Counted from the first letter of the stretch, positions 33,408-42,229 are shown. The stretch: DNA of 64,000 bases from JAGQVA01 sp033764335 (GCA_033764335.1 JANRJC010000042.1:62001-126000); one strand, 5' to 3'. Notes: generated by a model not told the origin, from the sequence alone. Program-made: numbers and translations.

Positions 33408-34274
33408 ATGCGATACTTCTTTTTTACAGTTGTGCTGACAGGGTTCAGCCTGCTGACTACTGTTCAGTCATTGACTGGACAACCCCATATCCGTAGTGAG
33501 GATCATTTCTGGCGAAAACGGGTAGTGAACCGTATCAGCCTTGTAGAGAAAATCAACCAGCCGTTGATTAGGTATGCGTCGGCTTATTATTCGGGGGAAA
33601 ACCGATTTACCGAGACAGACGGTATTGTGCAATCTCTCGTTAATGGTTTGAAAAAAGGCAAATACCAGGCTTATGATCCCGACGATTGGAAAAAAATCTT
33701 AAACTACGAAGATGTCCTAGCCCGAATGGTAGAATTTGACCAGGCTTTGATGATTGACGATTCGGAAGAATGGGAGGACGAAGATGTGGAAGAAGCATTT
33801 GACAAAAACGCTTCTGATGAATGGGTATATGAGGAAACCTCGGAACAATGGGCATCCCCTTTCGAAACCGATCCTCAGGCGCAGACTCCTGATCCCGTAG
33901 TTAAGCCTATTGATTTTGCCCCTTATGAAGAAGTGATCCACATGGTAGAGGATTGGATATTCGACAAAAATACTTCTACGATGGTGAAGCAGATAGATTA
34001 TTTTGAAGTAATCTGGGCAGATCCCACCGGTGCTTTACCTGAAAAAGTGCTAGCACGTTTTATGTGGGAAGATGTAAAGGATCAGTTGGATCAGACTCAG
34101 TGGAAAAGCCGTTTTAATGATGCAGAAAGCAGGTCGGTTAAAGAGGTTTTTGACCTGCGCATTTTCCACAGTTTTATGATTAATGTAGGCGGCAACCCTG
34201 TAATTTCTATTTCAGAGGCCGAACGCCGCCGCCAGGAACTGGTAGAATTTGAGCATCATCTCTGGAATTACTAA
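33408..34274 (+). CDS. gldN: Gliding motility / T9SS protein GldN
   Basis: A 288-residue exported protein (signal peptide to about residue 25). It has the GldN/PorN hallmarks: an N-terminal VNRISLVEKINQPL, a conserved central block around WIFDKNTSTMVKQIDYF, and the typical ending ELVEFEHHLWNY (cf. the FEHDMWNY ending of Flavobacterium GldN). GldN forms the periplasmic ring with GldK and is required for type IX secretion. A strongly acidic stretch (about 122-165) is specific to this copy. It is normally the last gene of gldKLMN, but gldK, gldL and gldM are not adjacent here. It ends at the terminator at 34295. Confidence 0.88.
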   Translation: MRYFFFTVVLTGFSLLTTVQSLTGQPHIRSEDHFWRKRVVNRISLVEKINQPLIRYASAYYSGENRFTETDGIVQSLVNGLKKGKYQAYDPDDWKKILNYEDVLARMVEFDQALMIDDSEEWEDEDVEEAFDKNASDEWVYEETSEQWASPFETDPQAQTPDPVVKPIDFAPYEEVIHMVEDWIFDKNTSTMVKQIDYFEVIWADPTGALPEKVLARFMWEDVKDQLDQTQWKSRFNDAESRSVKEVFDLRIFHSFMINVGGNPVISISEAERRRQELVEFEHHLWNY

Positions 34275-34294
34275 AACTCCTTCCTTATTTTTTA

Positions 34295-34326
34295 AGCCGG
34301 ATCCGAAAAGATCCGGCTATTTTTAT
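34295..34326 (+). terminator. Intrinsic terminator after gldN
   Basis: A nine-base perfect stem, AGCCGGATC (34295-34303) and GATCCGGCT (34310-34318), with loop CGAAAA, is followed by ATTTTTATT. It lies 20 bp after the gldN stop and overlaps the last codons of the convergent dioxygenase gene. Confidence 0.85.
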
Positions 34327-35276
34327 TCCCATCTTAAAGCAGGGCGCTGAGTCATCTCATGATAAGCGATAACATCTTCGGCAAAGTAGTGAACAACCAT
34401 ACTTTTTCGAGTAGATCCCGCTTTTTGGATCGGATGCCCCCCGTGAATGAGGTTAGCATGCCATATAAGCAAGTCGCCGGGCTGGGCTACAAATGTCGCA
34501 GGCTGAAGGTTATACTCTTTAATAAGTGCCTCAATCTTATCCTCGTAATGCCGATTGGCGTCAGAACCCAAGGTAAAAAAACCGCCCCCATAAGGAAAGT
34601 CGTTATTTAGTATATAGGGAAGTTTATGGCTGCCCGGGTAGTAAATCAGGCCTCCATTTTGATCATTAACATCTTCCAATGCCAGCCAGGTAGCGGTGAG
34701 ATAACCGAGCGGGAAAGTGGTCATGTGGATCGAGTCAGAGTGCGGTCGCTGTTGGCTGCCCTTTAAAAAATTTATGCTTTGAAATGCTTTCATTTTTTTC
34801 CCGGTCAGAAAAGACATAAGCTTTACCAGCATTTTATCTGCAACCAGTACCTTCATGATTGCAGACTGGCGATAAGCAAACATGATTCTCCCTGAAGCAT
34901 GAAAACTCACGACTTTTTCCCGGATCAGGCGATCCACTTCTTCGTTTATTTGGGCGACTTTTTCCGAAGAAATAAATTGTTTCAGAATGAGGAAACCGTG
35001 ATCAATCCAGCCCAGAATCTGTTGCTGAATTTCCGGCGAAAAAGCAGCAAACTCGGGGTGATTGACCACGGCAGTATGCGCATCTTCTCGATCCAGCCAG
35101 GGTATTTCACTCGTAAATCCTCTAAAATCACTGCTGGAAATCGGCGCAAAAACCGATTTTTTCAATCCATATTTCTGATAAAGGTTCCGATTGGAAAGAA
35201 GCCTGCGATAATGCACAAGATTATAAAGTATATAGGTGATTTTTAGAGTCCGAATAAAGGTTAAAAACTTTTGCAT
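34323..35276 (-). CDS. Phytanoyl-CoA dioxygenase (PhyH) family protein
   Basis: A 317-residue non-haem Fe(II)/2-oxoglutarate-dependent oxygenase. The iron-binding triad can be read: His and Asp in RPHSDSIHM (about residue 178) and the distal His in LIWHANLIHGGHP (about 277), followed by an Arg (TRKSMVVHYF) that would bind 2-oxoglutarate. Typical PhyH segments AWLALEDVNDQNGGLIYYPGSH are also present. The substrate is unknown; relatives hydroxylate lipids, amino acids or small metabolites. It is convergent with gldN and divergent from the barrel protein gene. Confidence 0.9.
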   Translation of the reverse strand: MQKFLTFIRTLKITYILYNLVHYRRLLSNRNLYQKYGLKKSVFAPISSSDFRGFTSEIPWLDREDAHTAVVNHPEFAAFSPEIQQQILGWIDHGFLILKQFISSEKVAQINEEVDRLIREKVVSFHASGRIMFAYRQSAIMKVLVADKMLVKLMSFLTGKKMKAFQSINFLKGSQQRPHSDSIHMTTFPLGYLTATWLALEDVNDQNGGLIYYPGSHKLPYILNNDFPYGGGFFTLGSDANRHYEDKIEALIKEYNLQPATFVAQPGDLLIWHANLIHGGHPIQKAGSTRKSMVVHYFAEDVIAYHEMTQRPALRWE

Positions 35277-35353
35277 GGGGTCGCTACTTTTCGAAGCAAT
35301 ATAGGGGATAATTGCCTATCTTAACTTCAGGATATTCAAAACTTACCTGTTTC

Positions 35354-36022
35354 ATGTACAAGTTATACCTGATTGTATGCTATTTGATGTTTGAACTTCA
35401 AATAGTGGCAGCCCAAAATTTCAGCGGCGGTCTTGTATTAGGGATAAATGCAAGCCAGATAGACGGGGATAATTTTAAAGGATACCACAAGCGGGGAGGA
35501 ACGCTGGGGGGGTATGTCAATTACCGTTTTTCTAAAACTTTTTCGGTACAGCCGGAGATATTGTTTGAGCAACTAGGCAGCCGTTCGCGGGATGACCGGT
35601 TTACTGTATTGGGGGGAACGGCCGTAGATTTGAAGATAAATTCGTTGAATATACCACTGATTCTGATGTTTCGCCATCCGATAGTAATGGGAGATAACAC
35701 GGAGTTGGATGTGGATTGGTGTCTGGGCGCTTCTTTGGGTGTAAGGACAAACTGGCGGGATGTTCATGGAAATAGTCCGGAGATAAATTTTTTAAGGAGG
35801 TACGATTCCCGGCTCATAGCAGGACTGGATATTCCTTTAGGAACTTATCTGATCATAAATGGGCGCATCACCTATTCCCTTTTACCCACCCTGGACGAGG
35901 AGCTACCGATACCCGGTCAAATAATGGAGGAACAATCGGGGCGACTTAGGTGGTACTATCGGTATCTTTCACTTTCCCTTCGGATAAACCTGATTCGGGC
36001 GGATCGCTGGAAGTATATTTAG
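35354..36022 (+). CDS. Outer-membrane beta-barrel protein (PorT-like)
   Basis: A 222-residue exported protein. I use ATG 35354, which gives a signal peptide (YKLYLIVCYLMFELQIVAAQ); an in-frame codon lies 42 bases upstream. The mature part has alternating strands and the family pattern of the PF13568 barrel: GGLVLGINASQIDGDNFKGY, LGGYVNYRFSKTFSVQPEIL, then SLNIPLILMFRHP and ITYSLLPTLDEE. Such barrels are common surface or structural proteins in this phylum and the specific role is not predictable. It ends 442 bp before rpsL. Confidence 0.8.
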   Translation: MYKLYLIVCYLMFELQIVAAQNFSGGLVLGINASQIDGDNFKGYHKRGGTLGGYVNYRFSKTFSVQPEILFEQLGSRSRDDRFTVLGGTAVDLKINSLNIPLILMFRHPIVMGDNTELDVDWCLGASLGVRTNWRDVHGNSPEINFLRRYDSRLIAGLDIPLGTYLIINGRITYSLLPTLDEELPIPGQIMEEQSGRLRWYYRYLSLSLRINLIRADRWKYI

Positions 36023-36070
36023 GCGAAAAGGAAAGATTTTCAAGAAAACGAAAATTGTTTCATTTTTTCC

Positions 36071-36101
36071 TTTGAAAATAGAATCAGATATGCGTAACTT
36101 G
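36071..36101 (+). promoter_or_regulatory. Promoter-like site upstream of the structured region
   Basis: TTTG at 36071-36074 and TAACTTG at 36095-36101 are separated by 20 bases, close to the Bacteroidota TTTG / TAnnTTTG arrangement but with one T missing in the second box. A transcript would start near 36108 and include the structured segment. Confidence 0.35.
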
Positions 36102-36144
36102 CGGCGCGAAATTAAGATAAGGGTTACATATCCTACCTAAATTT

Positions 36145-36197
36145 CACGGGCAGAGATGTCCGCTTCATGGCAATGCCTCCGGTCCTTCGGGCCCGTG
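36145..36197 (+). ncRNA. Candidate structured RNA or leader element
   Basis: CACGGGC (36145-36151) pairs perfectly with GCCCGTG (36191-36197). Two local hairpins compete with this stem: CGGGCA (36147-36152) with TGTCCG (36157-36162) around a GAGA loop, and GGTCC (36181-36185) with GGGCC (36189-36193). The mutually exclusive pairings would suit a switching leader, but no known class is recognised. Confidence 0.4.
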
Positions 36198-36405
36198 GTA
36201 TCCCGGAAGGTAAAAGTCAGTATGGAAGCAGATTTTTGGATAAATAATTCCAAAACTTGTGTAACACACCCTCTGCCTCTAACTTGATTGCCACCGCGAA
36301 ACTGCGTTACAGGTGATGTACATGGGCGATCTTCCTCCCGGATGATTAGGTACAGACATTCCTGATTTCTTTCGTTTTATTTTTTTAAAATTAATAGCGT
36401 TCGGC

Positions 36406-36436
36406 TTGTCTTTGGTACAGATTATTCACACCTTTG
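36406..36436 (+). promoter_or_regulatory. Possible rpsL operon promoter
   Basis: TTG (36406-36408) and CACCTTTG (36429-36436), 20 bases apart, approximate the Bacteroidota TTG / TAnnTTTG form with one mismatch in the second box. Transcription would start near 36443, leaving a leader of about 20 bases before rpsL. Confidence 0.35.
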
Positions 36437-36464
36437 CAGCCGCTTTTGATAAAGCATAAGAAAT

Positions 36465-36839
36465 ATGCCTACTATACAACAATTAATTCGAAAAGGAAGG
36501 GAAGCAAAGCACGATAAAAGTAAATCGCCTGCTTTAGAGAACTGTCCCCAAAGAAGAGGTGTATGTCTTCGGGTATATACCACCACTCCTAAAAAACCAA
36601 ACTCAGCCCTGCGCAAGGTGGCCCGTGTTCGTCTTACTAACCAAAAAGAAGTGAACGCATACATCGGCGGTGAAGGACATAACCTTCAGGAACACTCAAT
36701 TGTATTGGTAAGAGGCGGACGTGTGAAGGATTTACCAGGGGTAAGATATCACATCGTCAGAGGTGCTCTTGACACAGCAGGTGTGGAAGGAAGAAAACAG
36801 GCGCGTTCGAAATATGGTACCAGAAGAGCCAAAAAGTAG
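36465..36839 (+). CDS. rpsL: 30S ribosomal protein S12
   Basis: A 124-residue S12, near the decoding centre of the 30S subunit. MPTIQQLIRKGRE is the universal start. The streptomycin-related loop reads TPKKPNSALRKVARVRL with the lysine present, so the site is of the sensitive form; the second loop GRVKDLPGVRYH is also standard. It is the first gene of the 18-kb ribosomal run and precedes rpsG by 9 bp. Confidence 0.99.
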   Translation: MPTIQQLIRKGREAKHDKSKSPALENCPQRRGVCLRVYTTTPKKPNSALRKVARVRLTNQKEVNAYIGGEGHNLQEHSIVLVRGGRVKDLPGVRYHIVRGALDTAGVEGRKQARSKYGTRRAKK

Positions 36840-36848
36840 TAAGGAATC

Positions 36849-37316
36849 ATGAGAAAGACCAGAGCCAAAAACCGAATAATTATCCCCGACTCTCGTTTCG
36901 GAGACGTTCAAATCACAAAATTTGTGAATAACTTGATGGTCGAGGGAAAGAAAAGTGTGGCGTTCAGTGTTTTTTACGGGGCAATGGATATTATAGAAGC
37001 CCGTTCTGACCAGCCGGCATTAGAGGTATTCAGAGCGGCACTAAATAATGCAATGCCTTCTGTGGAAGTAAAAAGTCGTCGTGTAGGAGGTGCTACCTTC
37101 CAGGTACCCACCGAAGTACACCCCAAAAGAAAAGAAGGTCTTGGTATCCGGTGGCTGATCCGCTACGCAAAATCCCGTAACGGAAAATCCATGGAGGATA
37201 AACTTGCAGCCGAATTTATGGCTGCGGCAAAAGGAGAAGGTGCTGCCGTGAAAAAGAAAGAAGATACGCATCGGATGGCAGAGGCAAACAAAGCATTCTC
37301 TCACTTCAGATTTTAG
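36849..37316 (+). CDS. rpsG: 30S ribosomal protein S7
   Basis: A 155-residue S7, the primary organiser of the 16S 3' domain. Recognised by PDSRFGDVQITKFVNNLMVE near the N-terminus, EVFRAALNNAMPSVEVKSRR in the centre and the C-terminal MAEANKAFSHFRF. In E. coli S7 represses the str operon; I see no obvious binding structure in the 9-bp rpsL-rpsG gap. Its stop is 31 bp before fusA. Confidence 0.99.
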   Translation: MRKTRAKNRIIIPDSRFGDVQITKFVNNLMVEGKKSVAFSVFYGAMDIIEARSDQPALEVFRAALNNAMPSVEVKSRRVGGATFQVPTEVHPKRKEGLGIRWLIRYAKSRNGKSMEDKLAAEFMAAAKGEGAAVKKKEDTHRMAEANKAFSHFRF

Positions 37317-37347
37317 TATTTAAAGCATAGAATCGAAGGACATTACA

Positions 37348-39456
37348 ATGAAAAAAGTACCATTAAAGGATATCCGTAACATAGGCATCATGGCTCACAT
37401 TGATGCAGGGAAAACCACCACCACGGAACGGATTCTCTACTATACGGGTATCTCACATAAAATAGGAGAAGTCCATGATGGTGCCGCTACTATGGACTGG
37501 ATGGAACAGGAGCAGGAAAGAGGTATCACTATTACCGCAGCTGCTACCACCACTTTCTGGCCTTATAATGATATTGAACATCGTATCAACATCATTGACA
37601 CTCCCGGACACGTGGATTTTACCGTAGAAGTAGAGAGATCTCTTCGCGTACTCGATGGCGCAGTTGCTGTATTCTGCTCCGTAGGTGGAGTTGAACCCCA
37701 AAGTGAAACGGTATGGCGGCAGGCCGACAAGTATCGTGTTCCTCGCATTGGGTTTGTAAATAAAATGGACCGCTCTGGTGCTGACTTTTTCGAAGTCGTG
37801 CGTCAGGTTAAAGATATGCTCGGAGCTAATCCCGTGCCTATTCAGATTCCAATTGGCGATGAAGTAAACTTCAAAGGGGTAGTAGATCTTCTCGACAACC
37901 GGGCGATCCTATGGAACGAGCACGACATGGGCATGACCTATGAAGTCATAGATATCCCGGCAGATCTCGTAGATACCGTAACAAAATGGCGCACAACAAT
38001 GATTGAGGCCATCGCGGAATACGATGACGCGCTGATGGAAAAATACTTTGACGATCCGGATACGATTACTCGGGAAGAACTTCTTTCTGCTCTTCGTAAA
38101 GCCACTCTTGACCTCGCCATCACGCCGATGCTTTGTGGCTCCGCTTTTAAAAATAAGGGGGTTCAGGCGGTACTTGACGCAGTTTGTGCGTTGTTACCTT
38201 CTCCCATGGATGTACCTCCGGTAGTAGGTATTAATCCCGATACCGATAAAGAAGAATCGCGAAGTGCAAATACAAGTGAGCCCTTTACTGCGCTCGCATT
38301 TAAAATCATGACCGATCCTTATGTAGGACGTCTTTCTTTCTTCCGGGTTTATTCCGGCAGATTGGACGGAGGCTCCTATATTCTGAATAATCGCACAGGT
38401 AGTAAAGAGCGTCTTAGCCGTATCCTCCAAATGCACGCCAATAAGCAAAACCAAATTGATATGGTTGAAGCAGGCGATATCGCAGCCGGAGTAGGTATGA
38501 AAGATATTCGGACGGGTGATACCCTCACGGATCTTAACCACCCTCTTACACTGGAATCTATTGTATTCCCTGAACCGGTAATCAAACTCGCCGTTGAGCC
38601 TAAAACGCAGAAAGACGAAGAAAAACTCGGCGTAGGCCTTTCTAAACTGGCGGAAGAAGATCCAACCTTTCAGGTAAAAACGGATGAAGAGACGGGACAG
38701 ACCATTATTGCCGGTATGGGGGAACTTCACCTGGAAATTATTGTAGATCGCCTGAAGCGTGAATTTAAAGTGGAAGTTAACCAGGGGCAACCTCAGGTTT
38801 CTTACCGGGAAGCAATTACCAAAAAAGTTCAGCATCGCGAGGTCTATAAAAAACAAACCGGTGGTCGTGGTAAGTTCGCCGATATTCAGGTGGAAATCGG
38901 CCCCGTGGAAGGTGAGTCTGGACAAGGATACGAATTTGTCAATGATATTAAAGGTGGGGCGATCCCGAAAGAGTTTATCCCTGCTGTTGAAAAAGGTTTC
39001 CGTGAAGCAATGAATCAAGGCGTATTGGCGGGTTACCAGCTTGATGGTCTGCGGGTCAGACTATTCGATGGTAGTTTCCATGCAGTTGACTCAGATCAGC
39101 TTTCATTTGAACTCGCCGCCCGTACCGCATTCCGTACTGCTTTGCCTAAGGCTGGAGCAGTATTGAAGGAACCCATTATGGCCGTAGAAGTAGTAACTCC
39201 TGAAGAATATATGGGTAGTGTGGTCGGCGACTTAAACCGCCGTCGTGGAAAAATTGAAAACATGGGCGACCGGGGTAATTCTAAGGTTGTAAAAGCTAAA
39301 GTACCCCTTTCTGAAATGTTTGGATATGTAACAGATCTGCGCACGATTTCATCGGGTAGAGCTGCATCCACCATGCAATTTTCACACTATCAGGAAGCAC
39401 CTTCCGGTATTCAGGAAGAAGTAATCGCAAAAGTAAAAGGTCTTACAAAAGTATAG
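37348..39456 (+). CDS. fusA: Elongation factor G
   Basis: A 702-residue translocase GTPase. G motifs are IMAHIDAGKTTTTERILYY (G1), ERGITITAAATT (G2), DTPGHVDFTVEVERSLRVLD (G3), NKMDRSGADF (G4) and GSAFKNKGVQ (G5). Domain IV (YREAITKKVQHREVYKKQTG, GGRGKFADIQ) carries the residues that enter the decoding site, so this is a full-length translational EF-G. No tuf gene follows, unlike in proteobacterial str operons; rpsJ comes next after 32 bp. Confidence 0.98.
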   Translation: MKKVPLKDIRNIGIMAHIDAGKTTTTERILYYTGISHKIGEVHDGAATMDWMEQEQERGITITAAATTTFWPYNDIEHRINIIDTPGHVDFTVEVERSLRVLDGAVAVFCSVGGVEPQSETVWRQADKYRVPRIGFVNKMDRSGADFFEVVRQVKDMLGANPVPIQIPIGDEVNFKGVVDLLDNRAILWNEHDMGMTYEVIDIPADLVDTVTKWRTTMIEAIAEYDDALMEKYFDDPDTITREELLSALRKATLDLAITPMLCGSAFKNKGVQAVLDAVCALLPSPMDVPPVVGINPDTDKEESRSANTSEPFTALAFKIMTDPYVGRLSFFRVYSGRLDGGSYILNNRTGSKERLSRILQMHANKQNQIDMVEAGDIAAGVGMKDIRTGDTLTDLNHPLTLESIVFPEPVIKLAVEPKTQKDEEKLGVGLSKLAEEDPTFQVKTDEETGQTIIAGMGELHLEIIVDRLKREFKVEVNQGQPQVSYREAITKKVQHREVYKKQTGGRGKFADIQVEIGPVEGESGQGYEFVNDIKGGAIPKEFIPAVEKGFREAMNQGVLAGYQLDGLRVRLFDGSFHAVDSDQLSFELAARTAFRTALPKAGAVLKEPIMAVEVVTPEEYMGSVVGDLNRRRGKIENMGDRGNSKVVKAKVPLSEMFGYVTDLRTISSGRAASTMQFSHYQEAPSGIQEEVIAKVKGLTKV

Positions 39457-39488
39457 GTAGTACCTGTACTCTTCTTAATCTTTGAGCA

Positions 39489-39794
39489 ATGACCCAGAAG
39501 ATTAGAATTAAACTAAAATCGTACGATCACAATCTGGTGGATAAATCTGCCGAAAAAATCGTACGTACGGTGAAGTCCACCGGCGCCATCGTAAGTGGAC
39601 CGATCCCGTTACCTACAGAGCGCTCTGTAATCACCGTAAACCGCTCTCCCCACGTCAATAAAAAGTCTAGGGAGCAGTTCGAAATCAGTTCTTACAAACG
39701 TTTAATCGACATTTTTAGCTCGAGTTCCAAAACGGTTGACGTACTGATGAAGCTCGAACTTCCCAGTGGTGTTGATGTGGAGATTAAAGTGTAA
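39489..39794 (+). CDS. rpsJ: 30S ribosomal protein S10
   Basis: A 101-residue S10 starting MTQKIRIKLKSYDHNLVDKS, with the beta-hairpin loop GPIPLPTERSVITVNRSPHVNKKSREQFE. It is the first gene of the S10 group, here joined directly to fusA. In other bacteria S10 also pairs with NusB in antitermination. A 22-bp gap separates it from rplC. Confidence 0.99.
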   Translation: MTQKIRIKLKSYDHNLVDKSAEKIVRTVKSTGAIVSGPIPLPTERSVITVNRSPHVNKKSREQFEISSYKRLIDIFSSSSKTVDVLMKLELPSGVDVEIKV

Positions 39795-39816
39795 TTATTC
39801 TATTAATTGAAAAAAG

Positions 39817-40449
39817 ATGGCAGGAATCATAGGAAAGAAAGTAGGGATGACCAATATTTTCGATGAAAATCGAAAAAACATTGCCTGTACTTTGATATAT
39901 GCCGAACCCAATGTGGTTACTCAGATTAAGACTGAGAAGTTGGTCAATGGTAAAACGGACGGCTATAATGCAGTACAGTTAGCCTTTGATGAAAAGAAAG
40001 AAAAAAATACTACCAAAGCCCTCCAAGGACACTTTGAAAAAGCCGGAACAACTCCCAAACGTAAATTGGTCGAGATTGATTTCTCTGGTATAGAACTGAA
40101 ACTTGGAGATACGGTGGGCGTGGATATTTTTGAAGAAGGTGAATTCGTGGATGTTGTAGGTCTCTCAAAAGGAAAAGGCTTTCAGGGGGTTGTAAAACTC
40201 CACGGTTTCAGCGGTGTGGGTGCTCGTACGCACGGTCAACACAACCGGGAGCGTGCTCCAGGCTCACTCGGACCAGGTTCTACTCCTTCCCGTGTATTTA
40301 AGGGGATGAAAATGGCTGGCCGTATGGGCGGCAACAGAGTAAAGGTTCAAAACCTCAGAATTATTAAAGTAATCCCTGAGAAAAATCTTTTGGTTGTTTC
40401 CGGATCCATACCGGGACATAAAGGGTCATACGTCATTGTAGAGAAGTAA
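39817..40449 (+). CDS. rplC: 50S ribosomal protein L3
   Basis: A 210-residue L3. The start IIGKKVGMTNIFDE and the central loop that reaches the peptidyl-transferase centre (GFQGVVKLHGFSGVGARTHG, then PGSLGPGSTPSRVFKGMKMA) are clear. The loop residue equivalent to the methylated glutamine of E. coli is in THGQHN. The stop is 1 bp before the rplD start. Confidence 0.99.
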   Translation: MAGIIGKKVGMTNIFDENRKNIACTLIYAEPNVVTQIKTEKLVNGKTDGYNAVQLAFDEKKEKNTTKALQGHFEKAGTTPKRKLVEIDFSGIELKLGDTVGVDIFEEGEFVDVVGLSKGKGFQGVVKLHGFSGVGARTHGQHNRERAPGSLGPGSTPSRVFKGMKMAGRMGGNRVKVQNLRIIKVIPEKNLLVVSGSIPGHKGSYVIVEK

Positions 40450-40450
40450 T

Positions 40451-41083
40451 ATGGAAGTAGCAGTTTATAATATAGAAGGTTCGGAAACCGGTAGAACGGT
40501 TTCTCTCTCCGAGGAAATATTCGGTTTGCAGAGCCCGAGTGATCATGCCATCTATCAGGATGTGCGGTTGATTCTCGCCAATCAGCGCCAGGGTACTCAT
40601 AAGGCAAAAGAGCGTGGTGAAGTTTCCGCCACTACTAAAAAGCCCTATCGTCAGAAAGGAACCGGTAACGCCCGTCAGGGTAGCCGAAAATCACCTCTTT
40701 GGCGTCATGGTGGCCGGGTATTTGGCCCAAGACCCCGAGACTATGGATTTAAGCTGAATCGCAAACTGAAACAGCTCGCTCGCAAAAGTGCATTGACTTA
40801 CAAAGCACGAGAGGAACAAATTCGGGTGGTGGAGAGTTTTGCAATGGATGCACCCAAAACTAAACAGTTTCTTAATATCCTTAATAAACTGGAATTGGGC
40901 AATAAGAAAACCCTGATGGTATTGGGTGATTACAATCCAAATATTTACCTCTCAGGTCGCAATCTCCCCAAAGCTCAGATTATGACTGTAGCGGATCTGA
41001 ATACTTACGATATTCTGAATGCAGAGACACTGATTATTACGGAGGATGCTGTGAGTATTATCAACGAAAAATTAGCAAACTAA
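40451..41083 (+). CDS. rplD: 50S ribosomal protein L4
   Basis: A 210-residue L4 lining the exit tunnel. The extended loop KKPYRQKGTGNARQGSRKSP and GGRVFGPRPRDYGFKLN are diagnostic. In E. coli L4 is the repressor of the S10 operon, acting on a leader before rpsJ; the 32-bp fusA-rpsJ gap here is too short for a comparable leader. It lies 4 bp before rplW. Confidence 0.98.
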   Translation: MEVAVYNIEGSETGRTVSLSEEIFGLQSPSDHAIYQDVRLILANQRQGTHKAKERGEVSATTKKPYRQKGTGNARQGSRKSPLWRHGGRVFGPRPRDYGFKLNRKLKQLARKSALTYKAREEQIRVVESFAMDAPKTKQFLNILNKLELGNKKTLMVLGDYNPNIYLSGRNLPKAQIMTVADLNTYDILNAETLIITEDAVSIINEKLAN

Positions 41084-41087
41084 AGTC

Positions 41088-41381
41088 ATGAGTATCCTGA
41101 AAAGACCGATCATTACGGAAAAAATGGCCGATTTTACGGAAAAAGGCCTGACGAAATATGGATTTGAGGTTGGACTGCATGCTTCCAAAAGCGAGGTCAA
41201 AAAAGAAGTTGAACGGGTTTACGAAGTCGAAGTGGATAATGTGAGGACGATGATTGTGAGAGGTAAAAGACGTACCCGGTTTACCAAGAAGGGTATAATA
41301 CACGGGAAGTCTTCAAACTATAAAAAGGCGATCGTAACCCTTAAAGAAGGCAATGAGATTGATTTCTATAAGCATATTTAA
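41088..41381 (+). CDS. rplW: 50S ribosomal protein L23
   Basis: A 97-residue L23 at the tunnel exit, the docking site for SRP and trigger factor. Signature LKRPIITEKMADFTEKGL at the start and VDNVRTMIVRGKRRTRFTKK in the loop. The length is usual. It is followed by rplB after 9 bp. Confidence 0.98.
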   Translation: MSILKRPIITEKMADFTEKGLTKYGFEVGLHASKSEVKKEVERVYEVEVDNVRTMIVRGKRRTRFTKKGIIHGKSSNYKKAIVTLKEGNEIDFYKHI

Positions 41382-41390
41382 AGAGAAGAG

Positions 41391-42218
41391 ATGGGTATCA
41401 AAAAATTAAAACCGGTAACTCCCAGCCAAAGGCAAATGTCCATATCGGATTTTGATACGATTACCAAGTCGCATCCCGAAAAATCCTTGACGCATTCGCT
41501 CAAAAGTTTTGGAGGACGTAACCGGGAAGGGGGTATCACGATGCCTCACCGGGGCGGCGGACATAAAAAGAAATACAGGATCATTGATTTTAAAAGAGAT
41601 AAATTTGGCATACCCGCAACGGTAAAAGCCATCGAATATGATCCTAACCGCTCCGCACGAATCGCTTTGTTGTTTTATGCAGATGGCGAAAAGCGTTATA
41701 TTCTGGCTCCGGAAAAAATTCAGGTAGGCCAAAAAATCGTATCCGGAGAAGTAGTAGAACCGGAATTGGGCAATGCCATGCATTTATTCAGTATTCCTTT
41801 GGGCACATTCGTTCATAACGTTGAACTGTATCCGGGAAAAGGAGGTGCAATGGCAAGAAGTGCAGGCACTTATGTCCAAATCACGGCTAGGGAAGGAAAA
41901 TATGTCACACTTCGTCTTCCTTCCGGCGAAACACGGATGGTGCTTGGAACCTGCATGGCAACCATCGGAGTGGTGAGTAATGCGGAGCATCAGAATATTC
42001 AGATTGGAAAGGCCGGACGGAATCGTTGGCTTGGAAAACGCCCACGCACAAGAGGTGTAGCAATGAACCCGGTAGATCACCCAATGGGTGGTGGTGAAGG
42101 TCGCGCCTCCGGTGGTCATCCGCGTAACCGCAATGGCCTGCCAGCAAAAGGATATAAAACCAGAAACAAGAAAAAATCTTCCAATCGCCTGATTATCAGT
42201 CGGAAGAAGAAAAGATAA
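41391..42218 (+). CDS. rplB: 50S ribosomal protein L2
   Basis: A 275-residue L2, a core protein near the peptidyl-transferase centre. Recognised by LKSFGGRNREGGITMPHRGG and GGHKKKYRIIDFKR, and by the C-terminal HPMGGGEGRASGGHPRNRNG, which holds the conserved histidine (GGGEG region). It is full length with a basic tail and is followed by rpsS after 11 bp. Confidence 0.99.
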   Translation: MGIKKLKPVTPSQRQMSISDFDTITKSHPEKSLTHSLKSFGGRNREGGITMPHRGGGHKKKYRIIDFKRDKFGIPATVKAIEYDPNRSARIALLFYADGEKRYILAPEKIQVGQKIVSGEVVEPELGNAMHLFSIPLGTFVHNVELYPGKGGAMARSAGTYVQITAREGKYVTLRLPSGETRMVLGTCMATIGVVSNAEHQNIQIGKAGRNRWLGKRPRTRGVAMNPVDHPMGGGEGRASGGHPRNRNGLPAKGYKTRNKKKSSNRLIISRKKKR

Positions 42219-42229
42219 ATTAATTACCA

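Larger units (their letters stand above)
36023..36464. other. 442-bp gap upstream of rpsL with RNA structure and promoter-like boxes
   Basis: No protein gene is visible. The segment 36145-36200 is GC-rich in an otherwise AT-rich gap and forms a 7-bp perfect stem. Further pairs are TGTAAC (36260-36265) with GTTACA (36306-36311) and TGTAC (36317-36321) with GTACA (36350-36354). Two promoter-like sites lie at 36071-36101 and 36406-36436. I find none of the conserved cores of tmRNA, RNase P RNA or SRP RNA here. Confidence 0.6.

Noticed and set aside
36145..36240. Possible SRP RNA (GGAAGCAGA-like string near 36220)
   Set aside because: The conserved domain IV core of SRP RNA (GGTCAGG and GGAAGGAAGCAGCC in a hairpin) is not present.
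38194..39018. 274-codon minus-strand frame inside fusA
   Set aside because: It is a shadow of EF-G codon usage; the protein shows no recognisable motif and fusA is fully conserved across the region.
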